Assembly (NCBI GenBank): GCA_005408345.1
Contig: SEMN01000323.1
Span: forward strand, 434,001 to 498,000
Source: Macquaria australasica
Taxonomy: Eukaryota > Chordata > Actinopteri > Centrarchiformes > Percichthyidae
Length of the DNA: 64,000 nt
Direction: 5' to 3'
In this document: piece by piece, positions 13,301 to 24,800 of the stretch
Layout of the letters: every line of letters starts with the position of its first letter
Position numbering within the stretch: the stretch's first letter is position 1
The notes under the pieces: generated by a model
Told to the model about the DNA's origin: nothing
What the model saw: only the letters and a program-made list of their open reading frames with translations
Database searches by the model: none
Program-made: the position numbers and the translations under genes

Positions 13301-13913
13301 ACACGTTACAAACTACTACTGTGCTCCATACTAGCATAAATAATCATGATGTGTAGACGTTTCTCCGTGTCCATAGCTAGTGTTTTCCATTTAAGCTTTG
13401 ACTGGGTCGTTTCCGCGATATAACATACCTTACCTTGCTGCTGTAACGACAAAACGTTCTTCTTTTGAGAGAAATATGTCATTATAACAAAAGGTTCTCT
13501 TAACATCAATGTATCTTGTTAGAAGGAGGAAAAGAGGACGAAAGACTGCGCAGCAAGAACCTATCATGTTATGCTGTTAAAATGTCTAATTTTTGAGTGC
13601 AGCCTGGTGTGAAATGTTCGCCATGCTGGACACAAAGCTGGGTTAGTTTGGGATGGAGCAGCTAACCTTTCCCGGTACAGGACGCCACCAGCGGCGGGGG
13701 GGCGGGCTCTCTGTGGGACTGCTCTCCTGAACGGACCTCCATCAGCCGCAGTCTGCTCTTCAGGGCCAGGTTCTCCCTCTGGCTCCGGGATATTTCCAGC
13801 CTCAGGGAGGCAAAGCCGTCGTCCACGAGCTGACAGATCTCAGCCACCGCCGCGTTAGCTAACACCTCCATGATGGACGCCAGCTGAGCGTGGAAATCCA
13901 CAAAACTCGCCAT
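10335..13913 (-). CDS. ZNF-B: teleost C2H2 zinc-finger protein, 4 coding exons
   Basis: Exons 13913-13667, 12164-12076, 11843-11720 and 11563-10335 join in phase (1,0,1) to 562 aa. The first 55 residues are the shared module (FHAQLASIMEVLANAAVAEI), which probably mediates protein-protein contact. Exon 3 carries an acidic VVVIKKERLEEEL patch like that of ZNF-A exon 4. The last exon has a long serine-rich linker (FLSSFGNSTMSDSLTVSSFS), then five C2H2 fingers at about residues 424-562. Linkers are TGEKPF, TGEKRY and TGERPY; the first is AGERIY. The protein stops five residues after the last finger His. The donor of exon 3 (A|GTATGT at 11720) was chosen because it restores the phase of the strong TTCTCTAG acceptor of exon 4. 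Probable nuclear transcription factor of unknown target. Confidence 0.85.
12590..13245. repeat. Dispersed-repeat debris in ZNF-B intron 1
   Basis: Two blocks with GGGGCCCC character (GGGCCCCTAGCCACCAGGGG at 12590 and TTAGGGCCCCGAAATGTTCC at 13205) bracket an AT-rich core. The wording of these blocks is familiar from interspersed fish repeats, but I cannot assign a family and see no clean termini. Confidence 0.35.
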
Positions 13914-14629
13914 TCTGTCCTAACGGTGCGGCACTGCTTCTCCCGACAAAGCTACTCTCAAGTTGTTTGTTCGAAATGAGGTCAGCCTCATATGGTCACA
14001 GCAGAGACAATAACAGTCATTTTCCCGACTGCAGTTAGAAAAACGCTTCTTCTTCTCAATGTAAATGTTGCTGTTTCTGTTTACTTCCGGGTGTGCCGCA
14101 AGCTTGTTCCTTCGCGTACCGTAATAACCAGAGTAAACACGAATATTAAAATCCTTCAAAGAAACTGGTGTTACACTAATAAGCATTGGGTGGAATATGA
14201 GGACTGCAGTTCATGAGTCCAAATCCTGTAATAATGTACACACCAAAAAGAAAGTCTTGTTTTCAAATTCAGTTTATTCAGTTAACGGTTCTTTACAAAA
14301 AAAATAAGTTATTATTAGTTTATTTCTAAAGCCCTCTCCACACGGCCAAAAATAAGGGAAAACCTGAACCTTTGCTTTATTAATGTATTTTGCTGGCCCA
14401 AAAGTATACTGATCCTAAAAATACTGGATTTTGCCAATTTAATTGTAGAATGTAAACTCCCTCCCTGGCTGCTAAAACTACTAACTACTAGCTGTAGTAC
14501 AAGATTTCATTATTCTTTTAATCAGATTGTATTTCATGATGTGTTCTGGGTTTGTTAACACATGACAGCAGATGACAGATGCTGAGTGGACACAGGTGAC
14601 ATGTCAATGTTGTGTTCATGGCAGTTAAT

Positions 14630-15480
14630 GCTGCTTTTTTTGTTGTTTTTAAATATTATTTTTATTAACATATTTTTGACAACATATAAACCACACAAAA
14701 ATCAATGCCCAAAACCCAACTTAAACCTACACACACATGCGCTCACACTCACACACGAGGGGAGGGATACAAATAACTAAGAGAAATTCATCTTTACCAT
14801 GTGTCAAGGACACCAAAGCTCCTTGCAGTACATATCCACGTGATTATTAAATGCAACCAATCAGGAATAGGAGTATACAAGAACAAAATGAAGAAAGAGA
14901 AAACCCAATATGTGAGTACAAATACAAATGCTGTCAGAATGAGTCCAGATGTTGCAGAAAAGGATCCTAAGATTCTTCCCATTTATGTTGACATTTTAAG
15001 TTATTAGATCGTCCTCTGACCATCCAAAGAGAGCCAGGTCCCTGTCAGGAGAGAGAGTCCTATGGTAAAAAAACATTCTTGACCAGAATGGATGAATTAG
15101 TGGACAGTTCCAAAATAAATGCAACAATGTACCTTCATTTGATTTACATTTATCACAGATTGAAGACACAGAGGGGTAAAATTTATGTAACATGACCTAT
15201 AATGAAAATGGTGAATCACTTTGAACTGAATTAACCTGTGTCTGCTATTTATTGAACAGCTATGAAGGGGGAACAGGGCAGTCCTCCATATTTTATCAGG
15301 CAACACAGCATTGATTTCCCTTTCCTAAGCCTTCTTAATACCGTTGACAGATGCAGAATCTTTAGAGAAGAAATTCACAAATTTGGTGATAAGCCTCTTT
15401 CTCTCTGGTGAAAGTGTTTGTCTCTCACACGCCGACTTAAAACAGGGAACGTTTTCCCTCACAAAATGCTGTAGTTGCAA
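14630..15480 (-). mobile_element. L1/Tx1-like LINE 3' fragment, minus strand
   Basis: Minus-strand frames from about 15310 downward give WRTALFPLHSCSINSRHRLI and then CDKCKSNEGTLLHLFWNCP, the Cys/His motif near the C-terminus of L1-type reverse transcriptases. The trailing part ends in an aromatic-rich stretch and an A/T-rich tail near 14635-14700. Frameshifts show that it is inactive. It lies between ZNF-B exon 1 and the ZNF-C finger exon. Confidence 0.65.
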
Positions 15481-15937
15481 CAAAAAAAATTAGATTGAGG
15501 TAGATTGTACTACAAACATCCATTTGTCATTTCAGTATCCCATTTCCTTTTCCCTTTAGTACAATAGTACTTTATTCACTGTTCTCTCTTGTTTTTCACC
15601 CTTTAATTTGATTTCTGGGTGAAATGATCCTCCATATTTAAGTACTGTGATGGATTGACTGGGTGTCAGCGCCACCTCATCTATTCAGCTGCTTGTGCAA
15701 ACAGTCTGTTCAACTCATCAAGCTTGTTTTGCGTGGAAGCACAACATGACCTGCACGGATGAGGACAGAGGAGATCTGTTTGAGTTCCTTCAAATGACTA
15801 CACGCCACAGTCCTAGTAGAAACAATCAAGTACATCACTCGTTTTTCATCAAATCTTTTCTAAACTAAACCTGATTCAGTAACCACAGGAAGACTAATGT
15901 AAACTGTCAGAGATCCTTTTAATGACCACAAATGCTA

Positions 15938-16636
15938 CAGAGTGCTGCAGGAATGAGTCATAAAGCCCAGAAATGAGTTCGCATTTTTGTACTTCCAGTT
16001 CCCTCGTCTGGAAGTCAGTGGGTTTCTTGAATGGGTTTTTGGTTAGATGCCTGAAATAAGGTCTGTGGTTAACACAAGCTTAAGAGTTGCACGTTTTGTT
16101 CTACGTCAGTAAATACCCCACTTGTGAATTTGGAAGCTTTTACGTCTTAAAAAAGGCGGTTGCTAACAAGTGTCTAAATGAGACTACAGAGGTTGTCGGG
16201 GACATTAAACGTCATCACGCCGAACACAGAAACTCATCTACTCACTCGTCCGCCTTTACAGCCTCGTTGGGTTTATACTGCAAACTATTCTAACTCAAAC
16301 TTTCCCAAAGGCTTCTGTAGAAGAGGTAAGAGTGTGAAATCAAATAACAAGTTAGAAGCTTAGTGGTGGTGACGCTGAAGTCATGTGACCATGGTGTAGT
16401 TGGTTTATAGCCTGACATTAGCTTTTTACTTCTGGTGATTGCATTTACGCTTCAAAAAACCATAAAAGTGTTCATTTGTGAAGATTATCATGCTGAATCA
16501 TAAATTTTGTTTGCCACAGAGCTTATTTTCTGCAATAATCCAATGGAAAAATCCCATTGGCTTTTTGTCGAGGGAACCAGGGTGATGCTAACTTCCGGGC
16601 TGTACTACAAAAATACATCATCCCTGCAGCACTCTA
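15938..16636. mobile_element. Non-autonomous DNA element, copy 1 of a 700-bp family
   Basis: The left end AGAGTGCTGCAGGAATGA is the inverted complement of the right end TCATCCCTGCAGCACTCT with one mismatch, giving an approximately 18-bp terminal inverted repeat. A second copy with the same termini and closely similar interior lies at 54551-55245 inside dtx4. There is no transposase coding; the family is not named. Confidence 0.75.
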
Positions 16637-16652
16637 TTGCTATTCTATCTAA

Positions 16653-16922
16653 CACTGGGTTCACATAGGAGGTGGACGTGCTGCGAAGCAGCAGCGAGCA
16701 AGAGAGAGAGAAAGTTGATCGTAGAAGTGCAGAAGCACCGGCAGTTGTATGATCCGCAGCACATAACAGCAAAAAGATCAGCCCTAGAAAAGAGCAGAGG
16801 AGCAGGATCACTTGTTGACCAGCGCAGAGAAATGCGTTTCTGGTGTGAACAGCCAGGCTAGCTGCTCGCACTAGAATTGGCATATCGTGGCGCTTTGCGG
16901 CGCCTCACGTGAACCCAGCGTA
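16653..16922. mobile_element. Short inverted-repeat element carrying a MADF-like fragment
   Basis: The termini ACTGGGTTCACAT and CACGTGAACCCAGCG are inverted copies. The plus strand inside reads RERKLIVEVQKHRQLYDPQH, which resembles the start of a MADF/Myb-like DNA-binding domain such as that encoded by the accessory ORF of PIF/Harbinger transposons. About 270 bp long, so an internally deleted derivative. It directly follows the 700-bp element at 15938-16636. Confidence 0.5.
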
Positions 16923-17210
16923 AGACTTTCCAAACATTTTCCAAAGTGAATCCAATGAGAAACCGAGTAACCTGGATGAATACTTCCCAACAATAATCAG
17001 TAACCACATACGTACATGACATCGCACTAAATGCAAGGTTTAAGGACATGATATGAACAATAATATGAACACCTGAACGGTTTAATGTCATAGCCTTGGA
17101 GGGTCGTGGTGTTGGTCTGATGCTTCATATTGGAAGGTGTTCACGTTCATTTGTCCTCTTAGGTACATACAGGGGGTTTGTGAAGCAGTCCCGTCACTGT
17201 GTAACTTGCT

Positions 17211-19245
17211 CTACTCGGCACTGTGCAGAGTCTGGTGCCTGATGAGGTTGCTGAGGAAGGAGAAGTTCTTGCCACACTTGGAGCAGTGGAACCTCTTCTC
17301 CCCGGTGTGGACGCTCTGGTGGACCTTCAGGTTGGTGGAGGTGGAGAACTGCTTCCCACAGTGGGGGCAGGGGAATGGCCTCTCCCCCGTGTGGACTATT
17401 TGGTGGCGCTTGAGGCTGCAGACCTGGCCAAAGCTCCTTCCGCACTGGACGCACTGGTACGGCTTCTCCCCCGTGTGGACGCGCTCGTGGATGCGCAGCT
17501 GGCACTGGTGGGCGTAGCGGCGTGAACAGAAGGTGCAGGCGTACGGGAGGCAGGGCAGCTGCTGGGACTGTGCTGACCCAGACTCCTGGTTCTGACTGCT
17601 GGACGTCTGGTAAAGGTGGTTTTGACTGGAGAAGTGGGCGTTGTCCGTCTGCTGGACTCCAGACCAAGAATGCTGGGTTTGCTGTTGCTGGGAGTCCACT
17701 GTCCCCATGGCAACAGGGGGGTTGTTAAAGGTACACATGCGATTACTGTAGGCTGCATTACCTTCAAACATCACTTCACTGGGTGGCTCATTGATCTGAA
17801 TGCACAGCAGCGGATGATACTGTGACCTCACACTGGTGTCGCCCTGACCTATGAGAGGTGTCACATCCTCAGCTCTGTCAGCTCCATCACCTCCGCCTCG
17901 TCCAGATGACAACGCCCCACCACCGCTGTCCTCCGCTGCACGGGGGAGTGAGTTGATCACAATGACGTCAAGCTTAGAGGCAGGGCTGGCCTGATCCATG
18001 TCGCACCGAGGCTTTTTAGAAACAGTGGGGAAACTAGGGGCAGCATTTGTCCTCATTTGACTAAATGATGAGTTTCCTGCTACGGTTTCTGGTGTGTATG
18101 TGGAACAAGATGGCCGCTTCATAGCTTCAGTCTCGCTGCTCTCCTGCCAGTCCAGCAGCGGCTGGGAGGGACTGTGTGTTTCTGGGGTGCCACCTGATGA
18201 GCCCACAGCAAAGACAACAGAATTAGAAAAAAAAGTTGCTGTATTCTTTTTCATACAGTGCACTACATAAGGTTTTACATACAAATATAGCATCTCACCA
18301 GCTTCAAAGAGCATGCAAGCTGCATTTTCCTGCTTAATAACTACAACTGTGTATTCTTGTCATCCCTGCTGACCAGCTGTGAGCAGTTACTGTACAAGTG
18401 ATGAAACTTAAAGGACAAGTCTGGTGATACTCTATATTTATCTGTCATCAACTCTCATGTTCAGACTCAAACCAACAGTGAATGTATCTATTAACAAGTA
18501 GTGTGTGTGTATCACCGACTGATATATCTTTTTCCTGTGTGCCATTTGTCAGCGGTGGAATGTAACAAAGTATTTACTCAAGTGCTGTACTTCAGTACTG
18601 CACTAGATTTGTCTGACAGCTTCTGTTACTAGTTACTTTACAGATTAGTTTTTCATATTCTTCCTGTCCAGTGAAAACCACATATCTCCAAATGTGGCAA
18701 TTCTGAATGTTTATGATTAACTGAAATGAAGTGTTCCTTTATGGGTTGAGAAAATCCTCCTCCTTCTTAAGCCTTAAGATGAATACTACTTCCACCTCTG
18801 CTGCTTTTAAAGATTTACGTCTTCAGTAGGAACCAATGAGCTTGGAGCTGAGAGCCACAGACAGGAAATCAGAAAGTATGGAGAGATGGACTAACACATT
18901 GTTGGTGTAAGTCTTTTACTGGGATTTATTGACAATAAGAAAATCTATTGTTTCATCACCAGCATTATGTTTTACCTCCTTTCTGTCTTTGGATCTGAAG
19001 CATCACAGAACAGCTGAGGAAGTAAAGATGGACGTGTTCTGTGCAGTTCTGAGGATTAAACTTTAGTCAGAACAAAGCACCGTCACCATTGAGTGCATGA
19101 AGATGCTTGGTGCAGGCTGAAATGATTGAATGGTATTCCCACCACAGGAAATGATGCGACAGAAAAACAGACTGATACCTTGCACTTCAGCCATCTTTTC
19201 CTCCTTGCTCTGAGGGCTGCTCATGTTTTGTGGACGTCCGTGGCC
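17211..19245 (-). CDS. ZNF-C: C2H2 zinc-finger 3' exons, N-terminal exon not found locally
   Basis: The finger exon runs 18193-17211 (acceptor TCATCAG, phase 1), about 327 residues. It has a Ser/Gln-rich linker (SQQQQTQHSW) and then four C2H2 fingers (YACTFCSRRYAHQCQLRIH first, CSKCGKNFSFLSNLIRHQTLH last), ending HSAE. An upstream exon 19245-19179 (67 nt, phase 0 to 1) reads without stops and joins it. No copy of the shared N-terminal module lies between this exon and ZNF-D. Two readings are open. Translation may start within the small exon (MSSPQSKEEKMAEVQ). Or the two exons may be an alternative end spliced to ZNF-D exons 1 and 2, whose phase 0 end fits exactly and would give 478 aa. The finger exon is certain; the 5' structure is not. 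Confidence 0.7.
18553..18805. repeat. Short inverted-repeat element in ZNF-C intron
   Basis: The ends GCGGTGGAATGTAACAAAGT and ACTACTTCCACCTCTGC are imperfect inverted copies, and the interior has the AGTACTTTACTTAAG-like character of a very common fish repeat. It is truncated compared with a related sequence at 30.67 kb. Confidence 0.5.
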
Positions 19246-20316
19246 CTGGAAAGAGGAGGGAGGTGTTTAGCTGACACAAAGGACCCACGAGGCTCTGACA
19301 GTCATAATTATTATTTCAAATAGGAGCCATTGGGTTGATGTTTTGGATAGATGTGCTAAATATAATCAAATCATTTGATGGAGATCAGTTATTCACTACT
19401 TCCACTATGACACCATACAATGAATCTCTTTGAAAATGTGATTTATTGGCATATTTACACTACACTATATGTATACATGAGTACAACTGTACGTGTAAAT
19501 TTCCCCCCTCTTCTTTGGTGAGCTCATAGCACTGATTAAAAGGATACATTTACATGTCCAAAATGATGTGAGAAGGTCCTGGAGGATGAGTGACAGAAGG
19601 TCTACAATGTGAAAGCAGTCTACACAAACCCATGTGTAAAATCAGTTACTGCCCAATACAAACAAACAGTGAGAGCACGCTACCCAATGCTGTGTTATTT
19701 AGAAATGTAGTATACAGTGTCATCACAACTGTGACCAGACTTGGTTATGAGCAAAAGAGAAACAGGAATTCTCATTAGAACACAAAACATGTGTTATGTG
19801 TCTCATTAAAATCTTTATTAATTAGATGGAAAATAATAATCTATGAAAAAGAAGCCAAACACCTGATTTCATTATTCTCAAAGATTAAAAATGACTGTCT
19901 TTGTTGAATTTCTGCTGCCACAAAATATAATATATATAAACACTGTTCAGACCAGTAAAGCATGCTGGATCTGAGCTGGGATTATTGTATTATTGTCCAA
20001 ATGCTTGGTGACATTTAGTGCCCGGTGCACAGAGGGAGTGGTGGTATGTTGGAAAGTAATAACATGAAGGAAGAGGAGTGTTCTCGGTTCTCTCACAGGC
20101 TGCAAGCATCCCTCATGCTCACTATGTGTCCTTCATTGAAGCTGCACGCATCACTTTTAATTTTGATTACTGCATTATTATTTGGTTAGGGATGGGTATT
20201 GTTAAGATTTTAACGGCACTACTACTCTTACCGATACTGCTTATCAGTCCGGTACTTTAACGGTACTCTTATCTGTTCTTTTTGTTATTTTTTAAGAGAA
20301 AAACATGCGTTTAATT

Positions 20317-20827
20317 CATAGACTGTATATAAAGATGGACAACACTTCTCCACTTCCTCCCATTGTAAAAAAAAATTGAAGCCAAAATACCCCGGATACG
20401 GGAGCTGCCATCTTGCACATTTGGAGCCAGAGTCTGTGCAGTAGTGATCCGCAGTGGAGCCGCTGTATCGAGTTCCCGCCTATACAGCCGCCTGAGCCAA
20501 TCACAGCACACTCACAGTTGTCAATCATAGCGTGACACCCGTTTTTATAGCCTCAAATAACTAATTAAAAACTAAACTTATCAGAAAACCGAACACTTGA
20601 ACAAACATCAGCGTGATAAGAACTACCTGAAATGACAGAAACCATCTTTGGGAAAAATTTATTTGATATGTACTTTGACTTTTCAGTTTGGCCCATGTCC
20701 CATCCATCAACATGGAGGAGGCGGGGCCTATGACCTATACTGCAGCCAGCCACCGGGGGGCAATCGAGATGTTTTGGCTTCACTTTTGGGCAGCTGTCAA
20801 GTCGTCCATCTTTATATACAGTCTATG
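20317..20827. mobile_element. MITE with an 8-bp target-site duplication, copy 1
   Basis: Perfect 23-base termini beginning CATAGACTGTATATAAAGAT, inverted at the right end, flanked on both sides by GTTTAATT. The duplication and terminal repeats define the insertion exactly. Inside are conserved blocks (GGAGCCAGAGTCTGTGCAGT, ATGTTTTGGCTTCACTTTTG) shared with the copy at 60527-60978. No coding capacity. Confidence 0.9.
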
Positions 20828-20828
20828 G

Positions 20829-21085
20829 TTTAATTCAGTGTTATTGATTGAGACTTTTTTAAAACAAGTTTGAACATCTTCTGGATGCAGTCTGATGAGG
20901 TATACAATATGAGTATATATGTACATCACAGCTAAAAGCATATACAGTATGTGCGAGACATTCATGGACATATACACTATATACATATTTTGTCATATAT
21001 GGAGAAATATATCATATACCTCATCAGACTGCATCCAGAAGATGTTCAAACTTGTTTTAAAAAAGTCTCAATCAATAACTGAATG
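20829..21085. repeat. Long near-perfect inverted repeat (hairpin)
   Basis: The left arm (about 20829-20903) and right arm (about 21015-21085) are reverse complements over more than 60 consecutive bases apart from one 2-base indel (core GACTTTTTTAAAACAAGTTT). A 111-base AT-rich spacer separates them. Homology appears to continue past the left arm across the MITE insertion point (CATGCGTTTAATTCAG against AATGTGTTTCATTCAG), so the hairpin is older than the 20317-20827 insertion. Confidence 0.85.
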
Positions 21086-21417
21086 AAACACATTGTTTTT
21101 TCCAGAGCTGATGATGGAAGTAGCTAACAAGTGAGCCATCTCACTTCCTTCTCATCTCTGTTGAGAGTTGCACATGCGACAGTACCAATCGGGCAGGATG
21201 TACAGATCGGGTAGTGACAGGGGCAACGAGAGATGAACGAGCTAGGCAGTCAAAAACTGTGCATTTCTCCACCTGTATGTGATGCACTTTACTATCGCTA
21301 GATGTTTGGAAAGATTGCTGGTGTTTCCGCCTTTACATGCAAAAGACTTGTTGAACTTGTTGAAGTGTAACCAGACTTTGGGCGTTTAGTTCTCCGTCAT
21401 TGTCGCTAAGAGCAGGG

Positions 21418-21463
21418 TTTCTCTCTCTCTCTCTTTGTGTGTGTGTGTGTGTGTGTGTGTGTC
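21418..21463. repeat. Compound (CT)n(GT)n microsatellite
   Basis: A run of CT repeats passes into about 15 GT repeats, directly visible. It lies in the hAT-like element between ZNF-C and ZNF-D. Confidence 0.95.
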
Positions 21464-21876
21464 CCACCCCTCGCACATACGACAGGCTCCGAGAGAGAGA
21501 TCTCTCTTCTAGATTGGGAACAGCGAAAATGCATCATAGACGAATCAGAACACATTAGAAACAAAGTTGCTGAGATAAAAGGAGATAAATAGGAAATCTT
21601 TTTCTTAATTTCTCCAATACCGAGAGCAGAACCGATAACGTCGGAGCTTATCAATACTACGGTCTTTAATAATTTAACCCCTTTTAATACCGGGTTTCGG
21701 TACCCATCCCTAGTTTTGGTCTGCTCTGCATTTTTTCCATATCGTCCTGTTTCTAATAAAAAAAAGCTCTGAAAAGTCTTAAAAAATAATCCTCATGATT
21801 AAAAAAATAGTACTGTGTACAAAAGCCTCGTCTAGTCCTTAAATCCAGCTGTAAACCCTTGGTCTGGTCTTTGTGT

Positions 21877-24800
21877 TCAGTGCTGGATCTTCTGGTGCCT
21901 CTTGAGGTTGCTGGGATGGGAGAAGCGCCGGTTGCAGACGGAGCAGCTGAAGGGCCTCTCTCCGGTGTGCACGTTGTGGTGGATGTCCAGCTGGCTCTGG
22001 CACACGAAGCTCTTGCCGCACAGCAGACAGGTGTAGGGCTTCTCCCTGGTGTGCCTGGCCATGTGCTTCTGCAGGTCGGACTCCAGGAAGAAGCGCTTGG
22101 TGCAGCTGGTGCAGCCGTACGGGCGCTCCATGGTGACGGCGTGGTAGAAAGCCAGGTGGAAGGTGCTGGAGATGGGTTTGTGGTGGCTCGCAGGGCGGTG
22201 CAGAGCCACGCTGTGTGCATCACTGGAGGAGTTGATACTGGAGCTTGGTCCACCACTGGATGTTCCTGGAGTGACATCACGAGGGAGAACACCCCCTGCC
22301 TGCAGAGAGGACTCCAGCCCGGCAGACTGAATCATGGGTGATGTAGTGCTTTCATGTCTGTCCCTTCTTCTGCTTGCTTCTCTCTTTGTCTGGGCTACAT
22401 CTGACCACTCACACTCCTCCCCCTCCTTGTCTGACGCCCCCCCTCCATCAATGACTATCACCTCTGACAGGGAGGACTTGGATGTGTTTAACACAGCCTC
22501 ATTCTCTTTCCTGCCGTCCATTACGCCATCACAGAAAACCGGCACGCTGTCCCCGCGTGGCGTCATGTCAGCGTCTGAGTTTGGCAGCTCACTGTCTCCT
22601 GCTCTGACATCACTTCCTGTTAACTCCGGCTGGGAACTGTGGTGTGTAGTGTCACCGCCGCTGCTGTCAGTTTCGGCTGTCCTGCCGACAACAAAGGTGT
22701 CTACGTCAGATCCACTGACCTCCGTTTTGCTGTGACGTCTGGCCGGCCTGGCGTCCCTCGAGGCGGCGGGGAGCGACGTGGCGGTGTCAGCATCTCCTCT
22801 GCTGGCCATGCAGGCGTCTACTGGCAACTCGTGGTCAGTGGTTCCCGTCTCCATTGCTCCCTCCACCTTAACTATCACCAGCTCCCCCTCCTCCTCAGGC
22901 TCTGCTGACTGAGAGGACAAACCGATTAAAACTAAAAAGGTCCACGTTTTTTCTAACTCCCATTATAAAACAATTCCAAGACTAAACCTGCTGCCTGTAG
23001 TTTTATACTAAATGATATGAGTTGGTTGAGAGAGACTTGATAATTATATACAGTATAATGAATTTGCATCTTTATTACAAAGAGCCCTGTCCTTTACTAC
23101 CTTATCTTTGACTGATGTTCCACTGTAGTTTTTTTAAGGAGAATACTAACTGTAAATTAAAACTGAGGATTGTTTTTAACTCAACAAACATGCAGAGGAC
23201 ATGGAGGTGTTTTCTTCAGCCCAGAGCACTGTATGTGGCCTCAAAAACCTCCACCCATCAGAGGGTAGGGAAGTCCACATATCACTTGCTGCTGTTCCTA
23301 AAGAGCCTCACTGTGGTAGCATATTAACATTGTGATCACCTCCTCTCTCATCTGGGTTACAGCTGCTGCTGGACAGTGTGCTAGTGGAACAATGGATTCA
23401 TATACATGTGGTGTAATCTAACTATAACATCCTGTCTGCTTCATTTCCACCCACTAACCTGGCAAATGTCGCTGCACTGATACAAAATAAAAGTAAAGGT
23501 GCAGACAGATGTTTTCAGGGGGAAACTGGTGGGGATCAGCTGGCTACGGTGGCCCACAAGGGCAAAACGCGCTACTGCGGCCCAAAACATTTCCATTAGG
23601 AGAAACGTGCTGCAGCTTCAGAAACGATGCAAAGTCAAAAACACATACGAAAAGCCAAAACAAATACAACAACGGAAACGTGCTGCAAATGAAAAAACGT
23701 GTTGCAGAAAGCCAAAACAAACTAATACATTAACAGCAAACACGCTGCAAAAGTCAAAAACACACAAACCAAGAAAACACATGCAACAGAAAAACGCTGC
23801 AGATCCAGTCAACACAGGAAGTTCTCCAGGCCTCAAGGGGGAAAAGACTAAGGCCAAATGTAAAAAAGAATACGTACATTTTTATGTCGCCTCTTTACTC
23901 CACTTTTCTTCCCACTTCAATCAAAAACAAACACACTCTCTCGTCTGGCCTCTCTCTCTCGGGTCGAAAATCGAGCTGTTCCACTCAGCACTCCCCCTAG
24001 AGGTCTGGAGAACTTCCTGTGTTGACTGGATCTGCAGCGTTATTCTGTTGCATTTGTTTTCGGGGTTTGTGTGTTTTTGACTTTGCATAGTTTCTGTATT
24101 TGCAGCGTGTTTGCTGTTCATGGCTTAGAAGAGAAGAGCACTTCACTGTGATTCCAGTGGTCATTATCACACTAAATGTCTTGGCAGTCTGCAGAACTGG
24201 ATCGTACCAGTTTCCTTTCCATGAATGACGAAATATTTCACTTTGCCAGGCACTGCTCCACAAACTGAACCCGCTCAGTTAAACAGCCAGAGGCTTTCCT
24301 GATGTCAAGCAGGAGCTGCAGAAACCCGGGTTCCCCCAGAAGATGGTAAGCCAACCAAACCCTGAAGTCAAAGTAATGTAAAAGAACTCAATTCGTCCTT
24401 CACAGATGTGATTTCTGTCCCTGAACGTCTCCTAAAAGCCTTGGATTACAACACTGGCTAGAGGGTCAGCTAGACAGGTATTATTGAGTATTGAGGTTTG
24501 TTATGTGTCTAATGTGGAAATAGTTTAGCTCTTTTAACTTTAACTCTTCTACTGCTGGCAGCTGTTGTCTTTCTACATTCTTTCATTCACTGTAAGGTTT
24601 GCAGCAGAGACGGCTTTTGTTAGACATGTGTTGGTGACACTGATAAGACTACTTCAGCTTGTTGTCTTCACCCTCAACTATCTCCACCACCATCAGAAAC
24701 ACATGGACCAATCACAGTTCTAGCAGTGTCTGTGTGGTATCTCTATAGTCTACGGCGTAGCCACGGAGTGTAAGGGAAACTGCGTTTGATCATGTAAATG

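Larger units (their letters stand above)
20187..21712. mobile_element. hAT-like non-autonomous element with nested insertions
   Basis: Starts TAGGGATGGGTAT and ends GTACCCATCCCTA, an inverted repeat, and is flanked by TATTTGGT and GTTTTGGT (6 of 8 identical), as expected of an old 8-bp target duplication. Both outer parts share the CCGATACC/GGTATCGG vocabulary. A 511-bp MITE (20317-20827), a long inverted repeat (20832-21083) and a CT/GT microsatellite lie inside it. No transposase remains. Confidence 0.6.

Noticed and set aside
23499..24080. A 193-codon plus-strand open frame.
   Set aside because: It lies in a palindromic A-rich repeat (KPKQ/KTHKP reading), with no domain and no splice or start context.
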